The notes beneath the pieces are model-generated. The model was given only the letters and a program-made list of their open reading frames with translations. It ran no database searches and was not told the DNA's origin. From Halomonas cerina (GTDB lineage: Bacteria > Pseudomonadota > Gammaproteobacteria > Pseudomonadales > Halomonadaceae): a stretch of DNA of 58,932 bases. The stretch covers positions 1 through 58,932 of the forward strand of contig NZ_JACHXP010000022.1 of NCBI RefSeq assembly GCF_014192215.1, given 5' to 3'. The translations under genes and the position numbers were made by a program. Within the stretch, counting starts at the first letter, position 1. Each line of letters opens with the position of its first letter. Positions 32,329 through 41,928 of the stretch are shown here, piece after piece.

Positions 32329-32443
32329 CATCCGGCTCCTCCCTGGGCATCGTCCCGATGCCAAGCTCCCTGTAGGGCCTCCTGCCCCGTCGCATCCCTG
32401 GCGATAGGTCGGCAGTGTCCCTTGCCTGGCCGCCCCGCGGCCA
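32298..32443 (-). ncRNA. CsrB/RsmZ-like CsrA-sequestering small RNA (candidate)
   Basis: Read on the minus strand from about 32443, the RNA folds as: a 7-bp stem 32427-32443; GGCA/TGCC stem with loop AGGGACAC (32411-32426); TCGC/GCGA stem with loop CAGGGAT (32390-32404); GGGC/GCCC stem with loop AGGAG (32375-32387); linker ACAGGGAGCTT; GGCATC/GATGCC stem with loop GGGAC (32346-32362); linker CAGGGAGGAGCCGGATGA; and a 12-bp terminator stem with TTTT. So GGA lies in four apical loops and three times in linkers, the hallmark of RNAs that titrate CsrA/RsmA. A -10 TATAAC is at 32454-32449, without a good -35, as expected for activator-dependent genes. No clear GacA box (TGTAAG-N6-CTTACA) was found upstream. 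gacA is at 48231-48881. Confidence 0.8.
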
Positions 32444-32448
32444 CGCCT

Positions 32449-32454
32449 GTTATA
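32449..32454 (-). promoter_or_regulatory. -10 element of the small RNA gene
   Basis: TATAAC on the minus strand is placed 6-7 bases before the first predicted stem. The -35 position (32472-32477) reads ACCCGC, far from consensus. Confidence 0.55.
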
Positions 32455-32596
32455 GCGCGTGTCGATGACAGGCGGGTGACGGTGGTGTTTCCGCGACATG
32501 ATCAGCCCGGGTAGAGGCTTCGGCAGGGTAACCCGCCTTCTGGTAGAATCCTTCGCCGTTTCGTTTCAACCCAACTCCTTTTTCGGGAAACCTGTC

Positions 32597-33949
32597 ATGA
32601 ATGCGGTGATAATTGCGGTGCTGGTGATGGTGGGACTGTCACTGGCACGGGTCTCGGTGGTCTTTGCCCTGGTGGTCGGGGCCCTGGTCGGCGGGTTGGT
32701 CGGCGGGCTCTCCATCGAGGCGACGCTTGCGGCCTTTAACGAGGGCGTGGGCGGCGGGGCCAAGGTGGCCCTGGCCTATGCGACCCTGGGCGCCTTCGCG
32801 GTGGCGCTCTCGCGCTCCGGGCTGCCGGACCTGCTGGCTCGGTGGCTGATCACGTTGCTGGGTCAGGAGGCATCCGCCAGCCACCAGGCCACGGTAAAGT
32901 ACTTGCTGCTCGGCGCGGTGCTGCTGATGTCGATCTCGTCGCAAAACCTGATCCCGGTGCACATCGCCTTCATCCCGATCCTGGTTCCGCCGCTGCTCAA
33001 GGTGATGAACGAGCTGCGTCTGGATCGCCGGGCGGTGGCCTGCGCGCTGACCTTCGGCCTCACCGCCCCCTACATGCTGCTGCCGGTAGGCTTCGGGGCG
33101 ATCTTCCTCAATGACATCCTGCTGGCCAATATCAACCAGGCCGGCACGGCCCTGGGGCTTTCGGTCAGCCGCGGCATGGTGCCTCTGGCCATGGGGGTGC
33201 CGGTGGCGGGCATGGCGCTAGGCCTGCTGGTCGCGCTGTTTCTCAGCTATCGCCGGCCCCGGGCCTATGAGGCCCGTGAGCTAGCCACCACCAATGTGCC
33301 TCACCATCACCCCGAGACCCACGCAACACCGCATACCCTGGGGCTTGTGATGTCCGGAGGGGCGATCGTGGCGGCCCTGGGTATCCAGCTATATACCGGC
33401 TCGATGGTGTTCGGTGGCCTGGTGGGCTTCGCCCTGCTGTCGCTGGGTGGGATCTTCAAGTGGCGCGAGGCGGATGACCTCTTCACCAGCGGCATGCGGA
33501 TGATGGCGCTGATCGGCTTCATCATAATCGCGGCGTCGGGCTTCGCCGCGGTGATGACCGCCACCGACGAGATCGAGACCCTGGTGCAGTCGAGCGTCGA
33601 CGTGATCGGCGACAACCGCGGCCTGGCGGCGCTGCTGATGCTGCTGGTGGGGCTGTTCATCACCCTGGGGATCGGCTCGTCCTTCTCGACCATCCCGATC
33701 ATCGCGGCGATCTTCGTGCCGTTGGCGGTGCAGTTCGGCTTCTCGCCTCTGGCCACCGTGGCGCTGGTGGGCACCGCCGCCGCCTTGGGCGATGCCGGCT
33801 CGCCAGCTTCCGACTCGACCCTCGGGCCGACCTCGGGGCTCAACGTCGACCGCCAGCACGATCATATTTGGGACAGCGTGGTGCCCACCTTCCTGCACTA
33901 CAATATCCCCCTGATCGCCTTCGGCTGGCTAGCGGCCATGACCCTCTGA
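32597..33949 (+). CDS. Na+/H+ antiporter family protein (NhaC/YuiF-like)
   Basis: The 450-residue product is an inner-membrane antiporter-type transporter with about 11-12 hydrophobic helices. Recognisable segments are [78 protein letters not shown] and [20 protein letters not shown] with TLGPTSGLN, which fits the Na+/H+ antiporter family (PF03553/PF13726 group). Some relatives may carry amino acids or organic anions, so the substrate is uncertain. The frame is open to 32498, but ATG at 32597 begins the first helix. An extended -10 (TGGTAGAAT, 32541-32549) lies upstream, divergent from the small RNA promoter. Confidence 0.85.
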   Translation: MNAVIIAVLVMVGLSLARVSVVFALVVGALVGGLVGGLSIEATLAAFNEGVGGGAKVALAYATLGAFAVALSRSGLPDLLARWLITLLGQEASASHQATVKYLLLGAVLLMSISSQNLIPVHIAFIPILVPPLLKVMNELRLDRRAVACALTFGLTAPYMLLPVGFGAIFLNDILLANINQAGTALGLSVSRGMVPLAMGVPVAGMALGLLVALFLSYRRPRAYEARELATTNVPHHHPETHATPHTLGLVMSGGAIVAALGIQLYTGSMVFGGLVGFALLSLGGIFKWREADDLFTSGMRMMALIGFIIIAASGFAAVMTATDEIETLVQSSVDVIGDNRGLAALLMLLVGLFITLGIGSSFSTIPIIAAIFVPLAVQFGFSPLATVALVGTAAALGDAGSPASDSTLGPTSGLNVDRQHDHIWDSVVPTFLHYNIPLIAFGWLAAMTL

Positions 33950-33996
33950 TCGCGCGATTGGCTCGAATGACCGCGACCCGCTGTCGTCGTGGTTGA

Positions 33997-34476
33997 CTAG
34001 TACTTGCGTGCCACCAGCCAGTGGGTGATGCCGAGTGCCAGCACCACGGCGGCGATGGCGACGACATACTCGGCGGCGACTTCGTCGATATCGAGCACGA
34101 TCACCTTCCGGGCGATGGCCATCAGCGCCGTGGCGATCACCAACTGAATGGGTAGCACGTTGGTGCCGAGATAGAGCCGGATGTTGATGAAGATCTCGAT
34201 GGCGATCAGCACCACCATGAAGGCGCCGAACAGTCGGAAGATATCGCCGACCTCCAGCAGCATGAAGGGCGGCGAAACCAGCTGCCGATAGAGCACGTAG
34301 ACAACGTCGACGATTCCCCAGAGGATCACGAAGACCATCAGCACGGCCAGCACCTTCACACCGATGCGGATGATGCGATGCAGTCTGCCGATCAGCGGAT
34401 CCTCGTGCTCCGCTGGCAGCTCATCGTGCAGCAGATGCTGTCGCTTGACGGGGCGTTCCTCGGGCTGACTGCTCAT
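33997..34476 (-). CDS. Phosphate-starvation-inducible PsiE family protein
   Basis: The 159-residue product is a small membrane protein with four hydrophobic helices (VKVLAVLMVFVILWGIVDVV, FGAFMVVLIAIEIFINI, LPIQLVIATALMAIARKVIV, YVVAIAAVVLALGITHWL). The segment IRLYLGTNVLPIQLVIATAL and ALMAIARKVIVLDID match the PsiE/DUF2985-type conserved core. PsiE was named for phosphate-starvation induction in E. coli; its molecular role is unknown. No Pho box was recognised upstream. It lies downstream of trmJ on the same strand but is separated from it by a terminator. Confidence 0.87.
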   Translation of the reverse strand: MSSQPEERPVKRQHLLHDELPAEHEDPLIGRLHRIIRIGVKVLAVLMVFVILWGIVDVVYVLYRQLVSPPFMLLEVGDIFRLFGAFMVVLIAIEIFINIRLYLGTNVLPIQLVIATALMAIARKVIVLDIDEVAAEYVVAIAAVVLALGITHWLVARKY

Positions 34477-34531
34477 GGCATCTCTCCTCGGGGCCTGGCG
34501 CTACTTTGCCAGGCGGTGCGCAGGGCGCCAA

Positions 34532-34562
34532 CAAAAACGCCACGACGCAAGGCGTCGTGGCG
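34532..34562 (-). terminator. Terminator of trmJ, related to the small RNA terminator
   Basis: On the minus strand the 11-bp stem CGCCACGACGC / GCGTCGTGGCG with a 3-base loop is followed by TTTTTGTT. The 50 bases between the trmJ stop and this stem include GGGGACGATGCCCAGGGTGG, nearly the same as part of the small RNA at 32340-32360. Confidence 0.9.
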
Positions 34563-34612
34563 TGATTCCCTTCCACCCTGGGCATCGTCCCCAGACGACG
34601 CTTCCCGACGGT

Positions 34613-35347
34613 TCAGCCGTCCTCCAGGCCACGTTCCAGCGAGCTGAGCAAACCGCGCAGCAGGGAGAGCTCCTTGCGTGACGGCTGTGCCCGGGCGAAC
34701 AGCGCCTGGAGCTGTTCCTCGGTACGCGCATGGGGCTGGGTGATGAAGCCGCTCCGCTGCATGATGTGTGTCAAGTGATCGTGGAAGTGGTCCAGCTGCT
34801 CGCGGGTCGGGGCGCGGTCGGTGTTGGGACGCGCTGCCCGATAGTCGCTCTCGGGCCGGCGACGCCAGGCGGTGAAGACCTCATGGGCCAGCACCTGGAC
34901 GGCCTGGGCAAGGTTGAGGACGCCGTAGTCGGGATTCGCAGGGATGCTCACCTGATGGCTGCAGCAACGGATCTCGTCGTTGGTCAGCCCGAAGCGCTCG
35001 CGGCCGAAGACCAGGGCCACCGGGTCGTCGACGGCGTTGGCCACCAGCGACCGCGCCATCTCATCAGGCTCGTCGTAGTGGGGAAGCGGCAGGCTGCGCA
35101 GCCGGGCGCTGGCGCCCACCACCTGCACGCAGTCGACCACGGCTTCCTTCAGGGAGCCCACCACCCGGGCATTGTCGACCACGTCCTCGGCCCCGGCGGC
35201 CAGTCGCGAGGCCTCGGGGTCGGGAAACTGCCGCGGGGTGACCAGCACCAGGTCACGCAGGCCCATGGTCTTCATGGCCCGCGCCGAGGCGCCGATATTG
35301 CCGGGATGGAAGGTCTGGACGAGGACGATGCGGATGTTCGATAGCAT
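34613..35347 (-). CDS. trmJ: tRNA (cytidine/uridine-2'-O-)-methyltransferase TrmJ
   Basis: This SpoU-type methyltransferase adds 2'-O-methyl at tRNA position 32. The 244-residue product opens with IRIVLVQTFHPGNIGASARAMKTMG (motif 1, with asparagine and arginine), has LVFGRERFGLTNDEI (motif 2, near residue 118) and PANPDYGVLNLAQAVQVLAHE (motif 3, near 137), the trefoil-knot SAM site. The C-terminal 90 residues are helical, as in TrmJ. Upstream of the start lies the 17-unit heptamer array. Assignment to TrmJ rather than another SpoU protein rests on length and the C-terminal tail. Confidence 0.92.
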   Translation of the reverse strand: MLSNIRIVLVQTFHPGNIGASARAMKTMGLRDLVLVTPRQFPDPEASRLAAGAEDVVDNARVVGSLKEAVVDCVQVVGASARLRSLPLPHYDEPDEMARSLVANAVDDPVALVFGRERFGLTNDEIRCCSHQVSIPANPDYGVLNLAQAVQVLAHEVFTAWRRRPESDYRAARPNTDRAPTREQLDHFHDHLTHIMQRSGFITQPHARTEEQLQALFARAQPSRKELSLLRGLLSSLERGLEDG

Positions 35348-35397
35348 CTGGGGGCTTGCGCTTTCGTGTCGAGAGGGCGGAAGGCGACAGTGTACGT

Positions 35398-35516
35398 GAG
35401 CTACGAGCTACGAGCTACGAGCTACGAGCTACGAGCTACGAGCTACGAGCTACGAGCTACGAGCTACGAGCTACGAACTACGAGCTACGAACTACGAGCT
35501 ACGAGCTACGAGCTAT
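35398..35516. repeat. Heptamer tandem repeat (GAGCTAC)17
   Basis: Seventeen consecutive 7-bp units run without interruption, with two GAACTAC variants (35475 and 35489) and a final GAGCTAT. The array starts 50 bases upstream of the trmJ start and precedes the groEL terminator region. The unit contains the near-palindrome GAGCTC/TAGCTA-like AGCT core. Confidence 0.97.
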
Positions 35517-35520
35517 TGTC

Positions 35521-35555
35521 GGCCCGTGGCCCGTGGCCCGTGGCCCGTGGCCCGT
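35521..35555. repeat. Heptamer tandem repeat (GGCCCGT)5
   Basis: Five exact 7-bp units start four bases after the previous array, with a different unit sequence but the same period. Together the two arrays fill most of the groEL-trmJ gap (35348-35637). Confidence 0.95.
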
Positions 35556-35570
35556 AGCGCGGGGCGCAAC

Positions 35571-35599
35571 AAAAACCCCCACCGGTCTCCCGGCGGGGG
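35571..35599 (-). terminator. Terminator after groEL
   Basis: On the minus strand the stem CCCCC-CCGG / CCGG-GGGGG (one internal mismatch) is followed by GTTTTT. It lies about 40 bases after the groEL stop. Confidence 0.87.
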
Positions 35600-35637
35600 C
35601 TCGATCAGGCAGCTGCCTGGGCGATCAGGGGGTTGGC

Positions 35638-37311
<1,674 letters not shown>

Positions 37312-37339
37312 TCAGAATCGAACGGGGGCGTGTCGCGGT

Positions 37340-37633
37340 TTAGCCTTCGACGACGGCCAGGATGTCGGATTCGCTCATGATCAGGACTTCCTCGCCGTCG
37401 ATCTTCTGCTTCTCGACGCCGAAGCCTTCCTTGAAGATCACGGTGTCACCGACCTTGACGTCCAGCGGACGGACATCACCGCTTTCCAGAATCCGGCCGT
37501 TACCGACGGCGAGCACCTCGCCACGAGTCGGCTTTTCCTGGGCGTTGCCCGGAAGCACGATGCCGCCTGCTGTCTTCTGCTCTTCTTCAACGCGACGGAT
37601 GACGACGCGATCGTGCAAGGGACGGATGTTCAT
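37340..37633 (-). CDS. groS: Co-chaperonin GroES
   Basis: GroES is the heptameric lid of the GroEL chamber. The 97-residue product is standard length, with [20 protein letters not shown] at the start, the mobile-loop segment [20 protein letters not shown] (residues 20-39), and [31 protein letters not shown] box precedes the ATG. It is the first gene of the groESL operon, transcribed from the heat-shock promoter at 37792-37819. Confidence 0.98.
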   Translation of the reverse strand: MNIRPLHDRVVIRRVEEEQKTAGGIVLPGNAQEKPTRGEVLAVGNGRILESGDVRPLDVKVGDTVIFKEGFGVEKQKIDGEEVLIMSESDILAVVEG

Positions 37634-37791
37634 TGCTCACGTTCTCCTGATGGTTTGCTGTGCCGAGGCCTTGCCCCGGCGGGTTTCATCATCGACCCGC
37701 AAGTCCTCTCGCGGGGTGGAGGCGCAGCGCGCCTTCCTTGTCGATGGCAACCGGTCGAGCCGGGTGCCGGATCCTGTTGCTGACGTCGGAT

Positions 37792-37819
37792 AAGTGGGGC
37801 CCGGGGCTGGGCTTTCAAG
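37792..37819 (-). promoter_or_regulatory. Sigma-32 (RpoH) heat-shock promoter of groESL
   Basis: On the minus strand CTTGAAA (37819-37813), a 13-bp spacer and CCCCACTT (37799-37792) match the RpoH consensus closely. The leader to the groES ATG is about 150 bases. No CIRCE element (HrcA site) was seen. Confidence 0.82.
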
Positions 37820-37845
37820 GCCCGGTCGAAAAATTTTTTCGCCTG

Positions 37846-38367
37846 TCAGCCGCGACGCTCGTCACGGGAAATGAACTCGCCCTCCAGCGGCTGGCCTTGG
37901 GCCTGGCGATCGGCGTTCGAGGCGTCATCGTGCGGCGTTTCGCTGCTGGCCTGCTGCCAGTCGGCATCCGTCCCCTGCCGGGGGCGGTACCGGTCCGTTC
38001 GGGTGTGCAGGCCCTGCAGGCGGAGGCCGAGCCAGCCCAGCCACTTGCCGAGCAGGCGGCGGGCATTGGGGATCAGGCACATGAAGCCCAGGGCATCGGA
38101 GAGAAAACCAGGGGCCATCAGCAGGGCGCCGCCGAAGATCAGGGCCGCCCCGGTGAGCAGCTCGCTCGAGGGGAGCTCACCCTGGGCCATGCGCTCCTGA
38201 GCACGGGCGAAGGTGGCCACCCCCTCGCGGCGGATCAGGTGCAGGCCGATGACGCCGGTGGCCAGGACCAGGACCAGGGTGGTGAGCAAACCGATCTGGC
38301 TGCCCACGGAGAAGAGGATGACGAAGTCGAGGAGGGCGAAGAGACTGAAGATGACGAGAAAGGGCAT
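37846..38367 (-). CDS. fxsA: FxsA family membrane protein
   Basis: The 173-residue inner-membrane protein has an N-terminal helix pair (MPFLVIFSLFALLDFVILFS, LTTLVLVLATGVIGLHLIRR) and a third hydrophobic region (SELLTGAALIFGGALLMAPG FLSDALGF region), then a charged cytoplasmic tail. This is the FxsA/SuhR family, whose E. coli member relieves F-exclusion of phage T7; its normal role is unknown. It commonly lies beside groES, as here. The frame is open to 38394, but ATG at 38367 has CTGGAG upstream and starts the first helix. Confidence 0.9.
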   Translation of the reverse strand: MPFLVIFSLFALLDFVILFSVGSQIGLLTTLVLVLATGVIGLHLIRREGVATFARAQERMAQGELPSSELLTGAALIFGGALLMAPGFLSDALGFMCLIPNARRLLGKWLGWLGLRLQGLHTRTDRYRPRQGTDADWQQASSETPHDDASNADRQAQGQPLEGEFISRDERRG

Positions 38368-38512
38368 GATGACTCCAGGGTAGCGGATGACCAAGGAGTG
38401 GGGGCAAGAGCGCTGAAATCAAGGGCAGGAGGGATCTTGTGGGCGCGAGGACATGATGTCGTCGCCGAGGGGAAGGGCGTGCGGTGGCGGGCAGGGGGCC
38501 GATCCCGTGGAA

Positions 38513-38539
38513 ACTCCCGGCCGCCTCGGGCCGGGAGTC
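38513..38539 (-). terminator. Probable terminator after the ComEA-like gene
   Basis: A 10-bp stem (ACTCCCGGCC / GGCCGGGAGT) lies about 12 bases after the stop and is followed on the minus strand by only TTT, so it is weaker than the others. Confidence 0.6.
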
Positions 38540-38550
38540 ACGGGCCAGTC

Positions 38551-38829
38551 TCAGAAGGTGACCTGGTCGGCGAGGCCTTCGACGGTCACCTCGCCGATGC
38601 CGCTGACCCGGGTCAGGTCCTCGGCGCTCTTAAAGGCCCCGTTGGCCTCGCGGTCCTCGATGATGGCACTGGCCTTGCTGGTGCCGATGCCCGGCAGTTC
38701 GGCCAGCAGTACGGCATCGGCCGTGTTGACGTTGATCGGCGCCAGCTCCTGGGCCAGGGTGAGGGGCGCGGTGCCCAGCGCGAGCCCGAGGGCGGCCGCC
38801 AGCAGGGTTCCCTTGATGGCATTTTTCAT
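38551..38829 (-). CDS. ComEA-like helix-hairpin-helix DNA-binding protein
   Basis: The 92-residue product has a signal peptide (GTLLAAALGLALGTAPLTLA, cleavage after LAQ) followed by two helix-hairpin-helix motifs: INVNTADAVLLAELPGIGTS and DLTRVSGIGEVTVEGLA. This is the short periplasmic ComEA type found in gammaproteobacteria, which binds incoming DNA and helps pull it through the outer membrane during transformation. With the type IV pilus genes at 50-54 kb, it is consistent with natural competence, though comEC and others are not in the window. Confidence 0.9.
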   Translation of the reverse strand: MKNAIKGTLLAAALGLALGTAPLTLAQELAPINVNTADAVLLAELPGIGTSKASAIIEDREANGAFKSAEDLTRVSGIGEVTVEGLADQVTF

Positions 38830-39122
38830 GGTGTTTCTCCGTGTCGTGACGTCGAGACCGCAGGGCTATTGCATCTAGACTGGGACTGATCCGTCGGCGC
38901 CCCTCGTCATGTTCAGCTGCGATTGCCCTGGTCGAGGCAAGGATGAGATAACTCATTCACCTGCCTGATCTAACGCTAGTTCCCAACCGGCCCTTCGCCT
39001 GTCATGGATTGCCGCAGGGTCATGTAAGCCATCGCTGATATAATTGCACGCCGTCGTCGCATGCGCCGGCGTCCGTGGCTGGTATACTGCCCGTGTCCCT
39101 CCATTCCGCCAGGAGCCTGCCC

Positions 39123-39824
39123 GTGTTGCCCGAGTCCCCGCTGATCATCGCCCTCGACTATGCCTCCCTGGATGCCGCCCTGTGCATGGCCGACCGCCTC
39201 GATCCGGCGCGGTGTCGCCTCAAGGTCGGCAAGGAGCTGTTCACCCGCAGCGGCCCCGACGTGCTTGAGGCCCTGCACGGGCGCGGCTTCGAGGTGTTCC
39301 TGGACCTCAAGTTCCATGATATTCCCAATACCGTGGCCGGGGCCGTCCAGGCCGCGGCCGAGCAGGGCGTGTGGATGGTCAATGTGCATGCCTCGGGAGG
39401 GCGGCGGATGATGGAAGCGGCCCGTGAGCGCCTGGAGCGCCATGGCCTCGATACCCGACTCATCGCGGTGACGGTGCTGACCAGCCTGGAGGCCGAGGAC
39501 CTGGCCGAGGTGGGCGTGATGGCCTCGCCGGCCGAGCAGGTCGAGCGGTTGGCGATGCTGGCCCGCGACAGCGGCATGGACGGGGTGGTCTGCTCGGCCC
39601 AGGAGGCCGGCCGCCTGGGCGAGCTGTGCGGGGAGGCCTTCCTTAAGGTGACGCCCGGCATCCGGCCGGCCTTCGCCGCCACCGGCGATCAGCGGCGCGT
39701 GATGACCCCCGCCGCGGCCATGGCCGCGGGCAGCACGCACCTGGTGGTGGGACGTCCGGTGACCCGGGCCGAGGAGCCGATGGAGGCGCTGGACCGCATC
39801 GAGGCGGAGCTGGGCCTTGGCTGA
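39123..39824 (+). CDS. pyrF: Orotidine 5'-phosphate decarboxylase PyrF
   Basis: PyrF makes UMP from OMP, the last step of pyrimidine synthesis. The 233-residue product has [20 protein letters not shown] with the first active-site aspartate, [12 protein letters not shown], the catalytic [15 protein letters not shown] (D-K-x-x-D) near residue 65, and [20 protein letters not shown] near 185 for the phosphate loop. The frame is open to 39075, but GTG at 39123 has AGGAG 7 bases upstream and gives family length. An extended -10 (TGGTATACT, 39079-39087) lies upstream. It is convergent with lapB. Confidence 0.95.
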   Translation: MLPESPLIIALDYASLDAALCMADRLDPARCRLKVGKELFTRSGPDVLEALHGRGFEVFLDLKFHDIPNTVAGAVQAAAEQGVWMVNVHASGGRRMMEAARERLERHGLDTRLIAVTVLTSLEAEDLAEVGVMASPAEQVERLAMLARDSGMDGVVCSAQEAGRLGELCGEAFLKVTPGIRPAFAATGDQRRVMTPAAAMAAGSTHLVVGRPVTRAEEPMEALDRIEAELGLG

Positions 39825-39877
39825 TCCAGCCCTGCGCGCGGGCTCGTATGTCGGTGCCTGATGGCAGGAAGAGGCGG

Positions 39878-41062
39878 CTACTCGGCCGGGAAGCCGCTGA
39901 TCGGCTTGATGGTGCCCCAGCTGCGACAGCGCGGGCAGCGCCAGTGCAGCTGGTCACCGGTGAAGCCACAGCGGCGGCAGCGGTGAGCGGGCTGGGCCTG
40001 GAGCAGGGTGCGGGCATGACGTTGCAGGAGCGCGAAGCGCTCCTTGGCCGTCTCCGCCGAGGTCTGTTGGTAGAGGGTCAGCAGGTAGTCGATCCCGGCC
40101 AGGCTGACCTGGCGGTCGAGCTGCTCGCTGACCAGCGCCTGGGCGGTCTGAGGAGTGCCGTGCTGGTGGCGTAGTGTCTCGGCCAGCAGCAGGGTCACGT
40201 CGATGGAGGGGGCGGTATCCAGTAGTTCATGGAGGCAGTCGATCAGCCCCGGTTCGTCGTCCAACAGGCGATAGGCGCGGGCGAGCGGCTCGAGCATGGT
40301 CGGCGTGAAGGCCGGGTCCTGGTCGGGAATGCGCCTGAGCAGGCGGATGGCCTGCCGGTAGCGGGCGGTGTCGAGCTCCATCTCGGCCAGCAGCAGGTTG
40401 GCCCGCACGCAGCGCGGATCGGTGGCCAGCGCCTGCTTGAGGTGACGCCGCGCCAGCGTGGGGCTGGCCGACTGGCGCTCCCGGGCCGCCAGCTCGCAGA
40501 ACCAGTGGGCGGCGGCTCGGGCGATGTCTTCGTGCTGCTTGACCAACTGGGGGGTGGCCACGTCGAGGGCCGCCTGCCATTCTCCTTCGCGTTCCAGGAG
40601 ATCGACCAGCAGTCGCTTGGCCGACTGGCGCAGCGCGTCATCCTGGCTATCGCGGACCAGTCCCTGCAGCAAGCGTTCGGCACGGTCGAGCAGCCCCAGA
40701 TGGAGGAAGTCCCGGGAGAGCTCCAGCTGTACCCGGTCCCCCTGGTGGTCGGTGAGGGTCGGGCGTGCCAGCAGGTTCTGGTGGACCTTCACCGCCCGGT
40801 CGGCCTCACCGCGCGAGCGGAAGAGATTGCCCAGGGCGATATGGGTGTCGATGGTGTCGCTGTTGACCTCGAGGGCGCCGATGAAGGTCTCGATGGCCTG
40901 ATCCTGCTGCTCGTTGAGCAGGTAGTTGAGGCCGACGAAATAGTCCTTGGCCAGGGTGGGGGGCTGGGTGGCGGGGTCGGCGCCTTGCCGTTCGCGGCGG
41001 CCCAGCCACCAACCGATGGCGACCGCTGCCAACAACAGGGCCAGCAGCAGAAGATCGGGCAT
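39878..41062 (-). CDS. lapB: Lipopolysaccharide assembly protein LapB (YciM)
   Basis: LapB adjusts LpxC proteolysis by FtsH and so sets lipopolysaccharide synthesis. The 394-residue product has an N-terminal membrane helix (LLLLALLLAAVAIGWWLG), a chain of TPR-like repeats (residues about 35-340; LNYLLNEQQDQAIETFIGAL, NLLLAEMELDTARYRQAIRL), and a C-terminal rubredoxin-like metal site with C362, C365, C376 and C379 (CRRC, CPRC). It follows lapA by one base. Order ihfB-lapA-lapB next to pyrF is conserved in gammaproteobacteria, except that pyrF here faces the other way. Confidence 0.95.
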   Translation of the reverse strand: MPDLLLLALLLAAVAIGWWLGRRERQGADPATQPPTLAKDYFVGLNYLLNEQQDQAIETFIGALEVNSDTIDTHIALGNLFRSRGEADRAVKVHQNLLARPTLTDHQGDRVQLELSRDFLHLGLLDRAERLLQGLVRDSQDDALRQSAKRLLVDLLEREGEWQAALDVATPQLVKQHEDIARAAAHWFCELAARERQSASPTLARRHLKQALATDPRCVRANLLLAEMELDTARYRQAIRLLRRIPDQDPAFTPTMLEPLARAYRLLDDEPGLIDCLHELLDTAPSIDVTLLLAETLRHQHGTPQTAQALVSEQLDRQVSLAGIDYLLTLYQQTSAETAKERFALLQRHARTLLQAQPAHRCRRCGFTGDQLHWRCPRCRSWGTIKPISGFPAE

Positions 41063-41063
41063 T

Positions 41064-41369
41064 TTAGGGGAGTTCCTTCATCTCCTGAATGCGCAGCTTG
41101 TCGAGTTCCTTGCGCTGTTGCTGGTTGTGGCGTTGGGCGCGGGTGAGCAGCGCGCGCAGGCGCAGGTAGATACCGCTCATGGCCAGCATGCCGAGCAACA
41201 CGCCGGCCACCAGGGAGGCCAGCAGCCAGACGGAGAGCGATGCCGGCGGCAGCTCGATCCAGATCAGGTTGAGGGGCATGGCCTGCTGGTTGTTGACGGC
41301 GAAGAGGATGCCGATCAGCAGCACCGCCAGCAGGATGATGGCCAGGATCAGGCCTTTGAGCCAACGCAT
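41064..41369 (-). CDS. lapA: LapA family protein (lipopolysaccharide assembly, DUF1049)
   Basis: The 101-residue inner-membrane protein has two helices (GLILAIILLAVLLIGILFAV, WLLASLVAGVLLGMLAMSGI) with a short periplasmic loop NNQQAMPLNLIWIELPPASL between them, and a charged coiled C-terminus. This matches LapA/YciS, partner of LapB. A longer open frame runs to 41636 but is the shadow of ihfB; ATG at 41369 begins MRWLKGLIL. It ends one base before lapB starts. Confidence 0.93.
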   Translation of the reverse strand: MRWLKGLILAIILLAVLLIGILFAVNNQQAMPLNLIWIELPPASLSVWLLASLVAGVLLGMLAMSGIYLRLRALLTRAQRHNQQQRKELDKLRIQEMKELP

Positions 41370-41430
41370 GTGCTTTTTCCCGTGTCGAAGGTGAGGTAGA
41401 GGAGTCGAATGCCGGCGTGGCCGACGCCTG

Positions 41431-41727
41431 TCAGTAGCCGAGTGCGCGGCTGGCATCCACCTGTTCGCGCAGCTCCTTGCCAGGCTTGAAGTGTGGCACG
41501 AACTTGCCGTCGAGCGCGACCGGTTCGCCGGTCTTGGGGTTGCGGCCGACCCGGGGCTCGCGGTAGTGCAGCGAGAAGCTACCGAAGCCGCGGATCTCGA
41601 CACGACCGCCGTCGGCGAGGGTATCGGTGATGTCATCGAGGATCAGGCGCACCGCGGCTTCGACTTCCTTTACCGACAGCTCGGGCTGTCGCGTGGCGAT
41701 CTGCTCGATCAGTTCTGATTTGGTCAT
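41431..41727 (-). CDS. ihfB: Integration host factor subunit beta
   Basis: IHF bends DNA at specific sites as an IhfA-IhfB heterodimer. The 98-residue product starts [20 protein letters not shown] and has the HU/IHF beta-arm [20 protein letters not shown] with the conserved proline, which intercalates DNA. The frame is open to 41817 but ATG at 41727 has GGAGAGAG upstream and gives the normal length. In most relatives rpsA lies directly upstream; here sdhE in the opposite direction is there instead, so ihfB must have its own promoter. Confidence 0.96.
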   Translation of the reverse strand: MTKSELIEQIATRQPELSVKEVEAAVRLILDDITDTLADGGRVEIRGFGSFSLHYREPRVGRNPKTGEPVALDGKFVPHFKPGKELREQVDASRALGY

Positions 41728-41928
41728 CGGCTCTCTCCGTGCGGTCCTGGCGGGGTCTACGCGCACCCGGCCTGTGTTGTTTTCGTTAAGCATACTGTGT
41801 AACTCCCGATAAAACAACGCACTACGACCTTTAGTCGAGCGCTTTGCCAGTCACGGTGGGGTGGGCTGCCAGCGATCGCCGGGCTGGCGTATACTGGCGC
41901 CACATTCACACGACCGACGAGGCCGACC

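Noticed and set aside
32298..32596. Riboswitch or leader of the antiporter gene
   Set aside because: The folded region, -10 and T run all read on the minus strand, away from the antiporter.
32472..32620. GacA binding box upstream of the small RNA
   Set aside because: No convincing TGTAAG-N6-CTTACA palindrome was found in the upstream sequence.
35398..35516. CRISPR array
   Set aside because: The repeats are directly adjacent 7-bp units with no spacers, and no cas genes are present.
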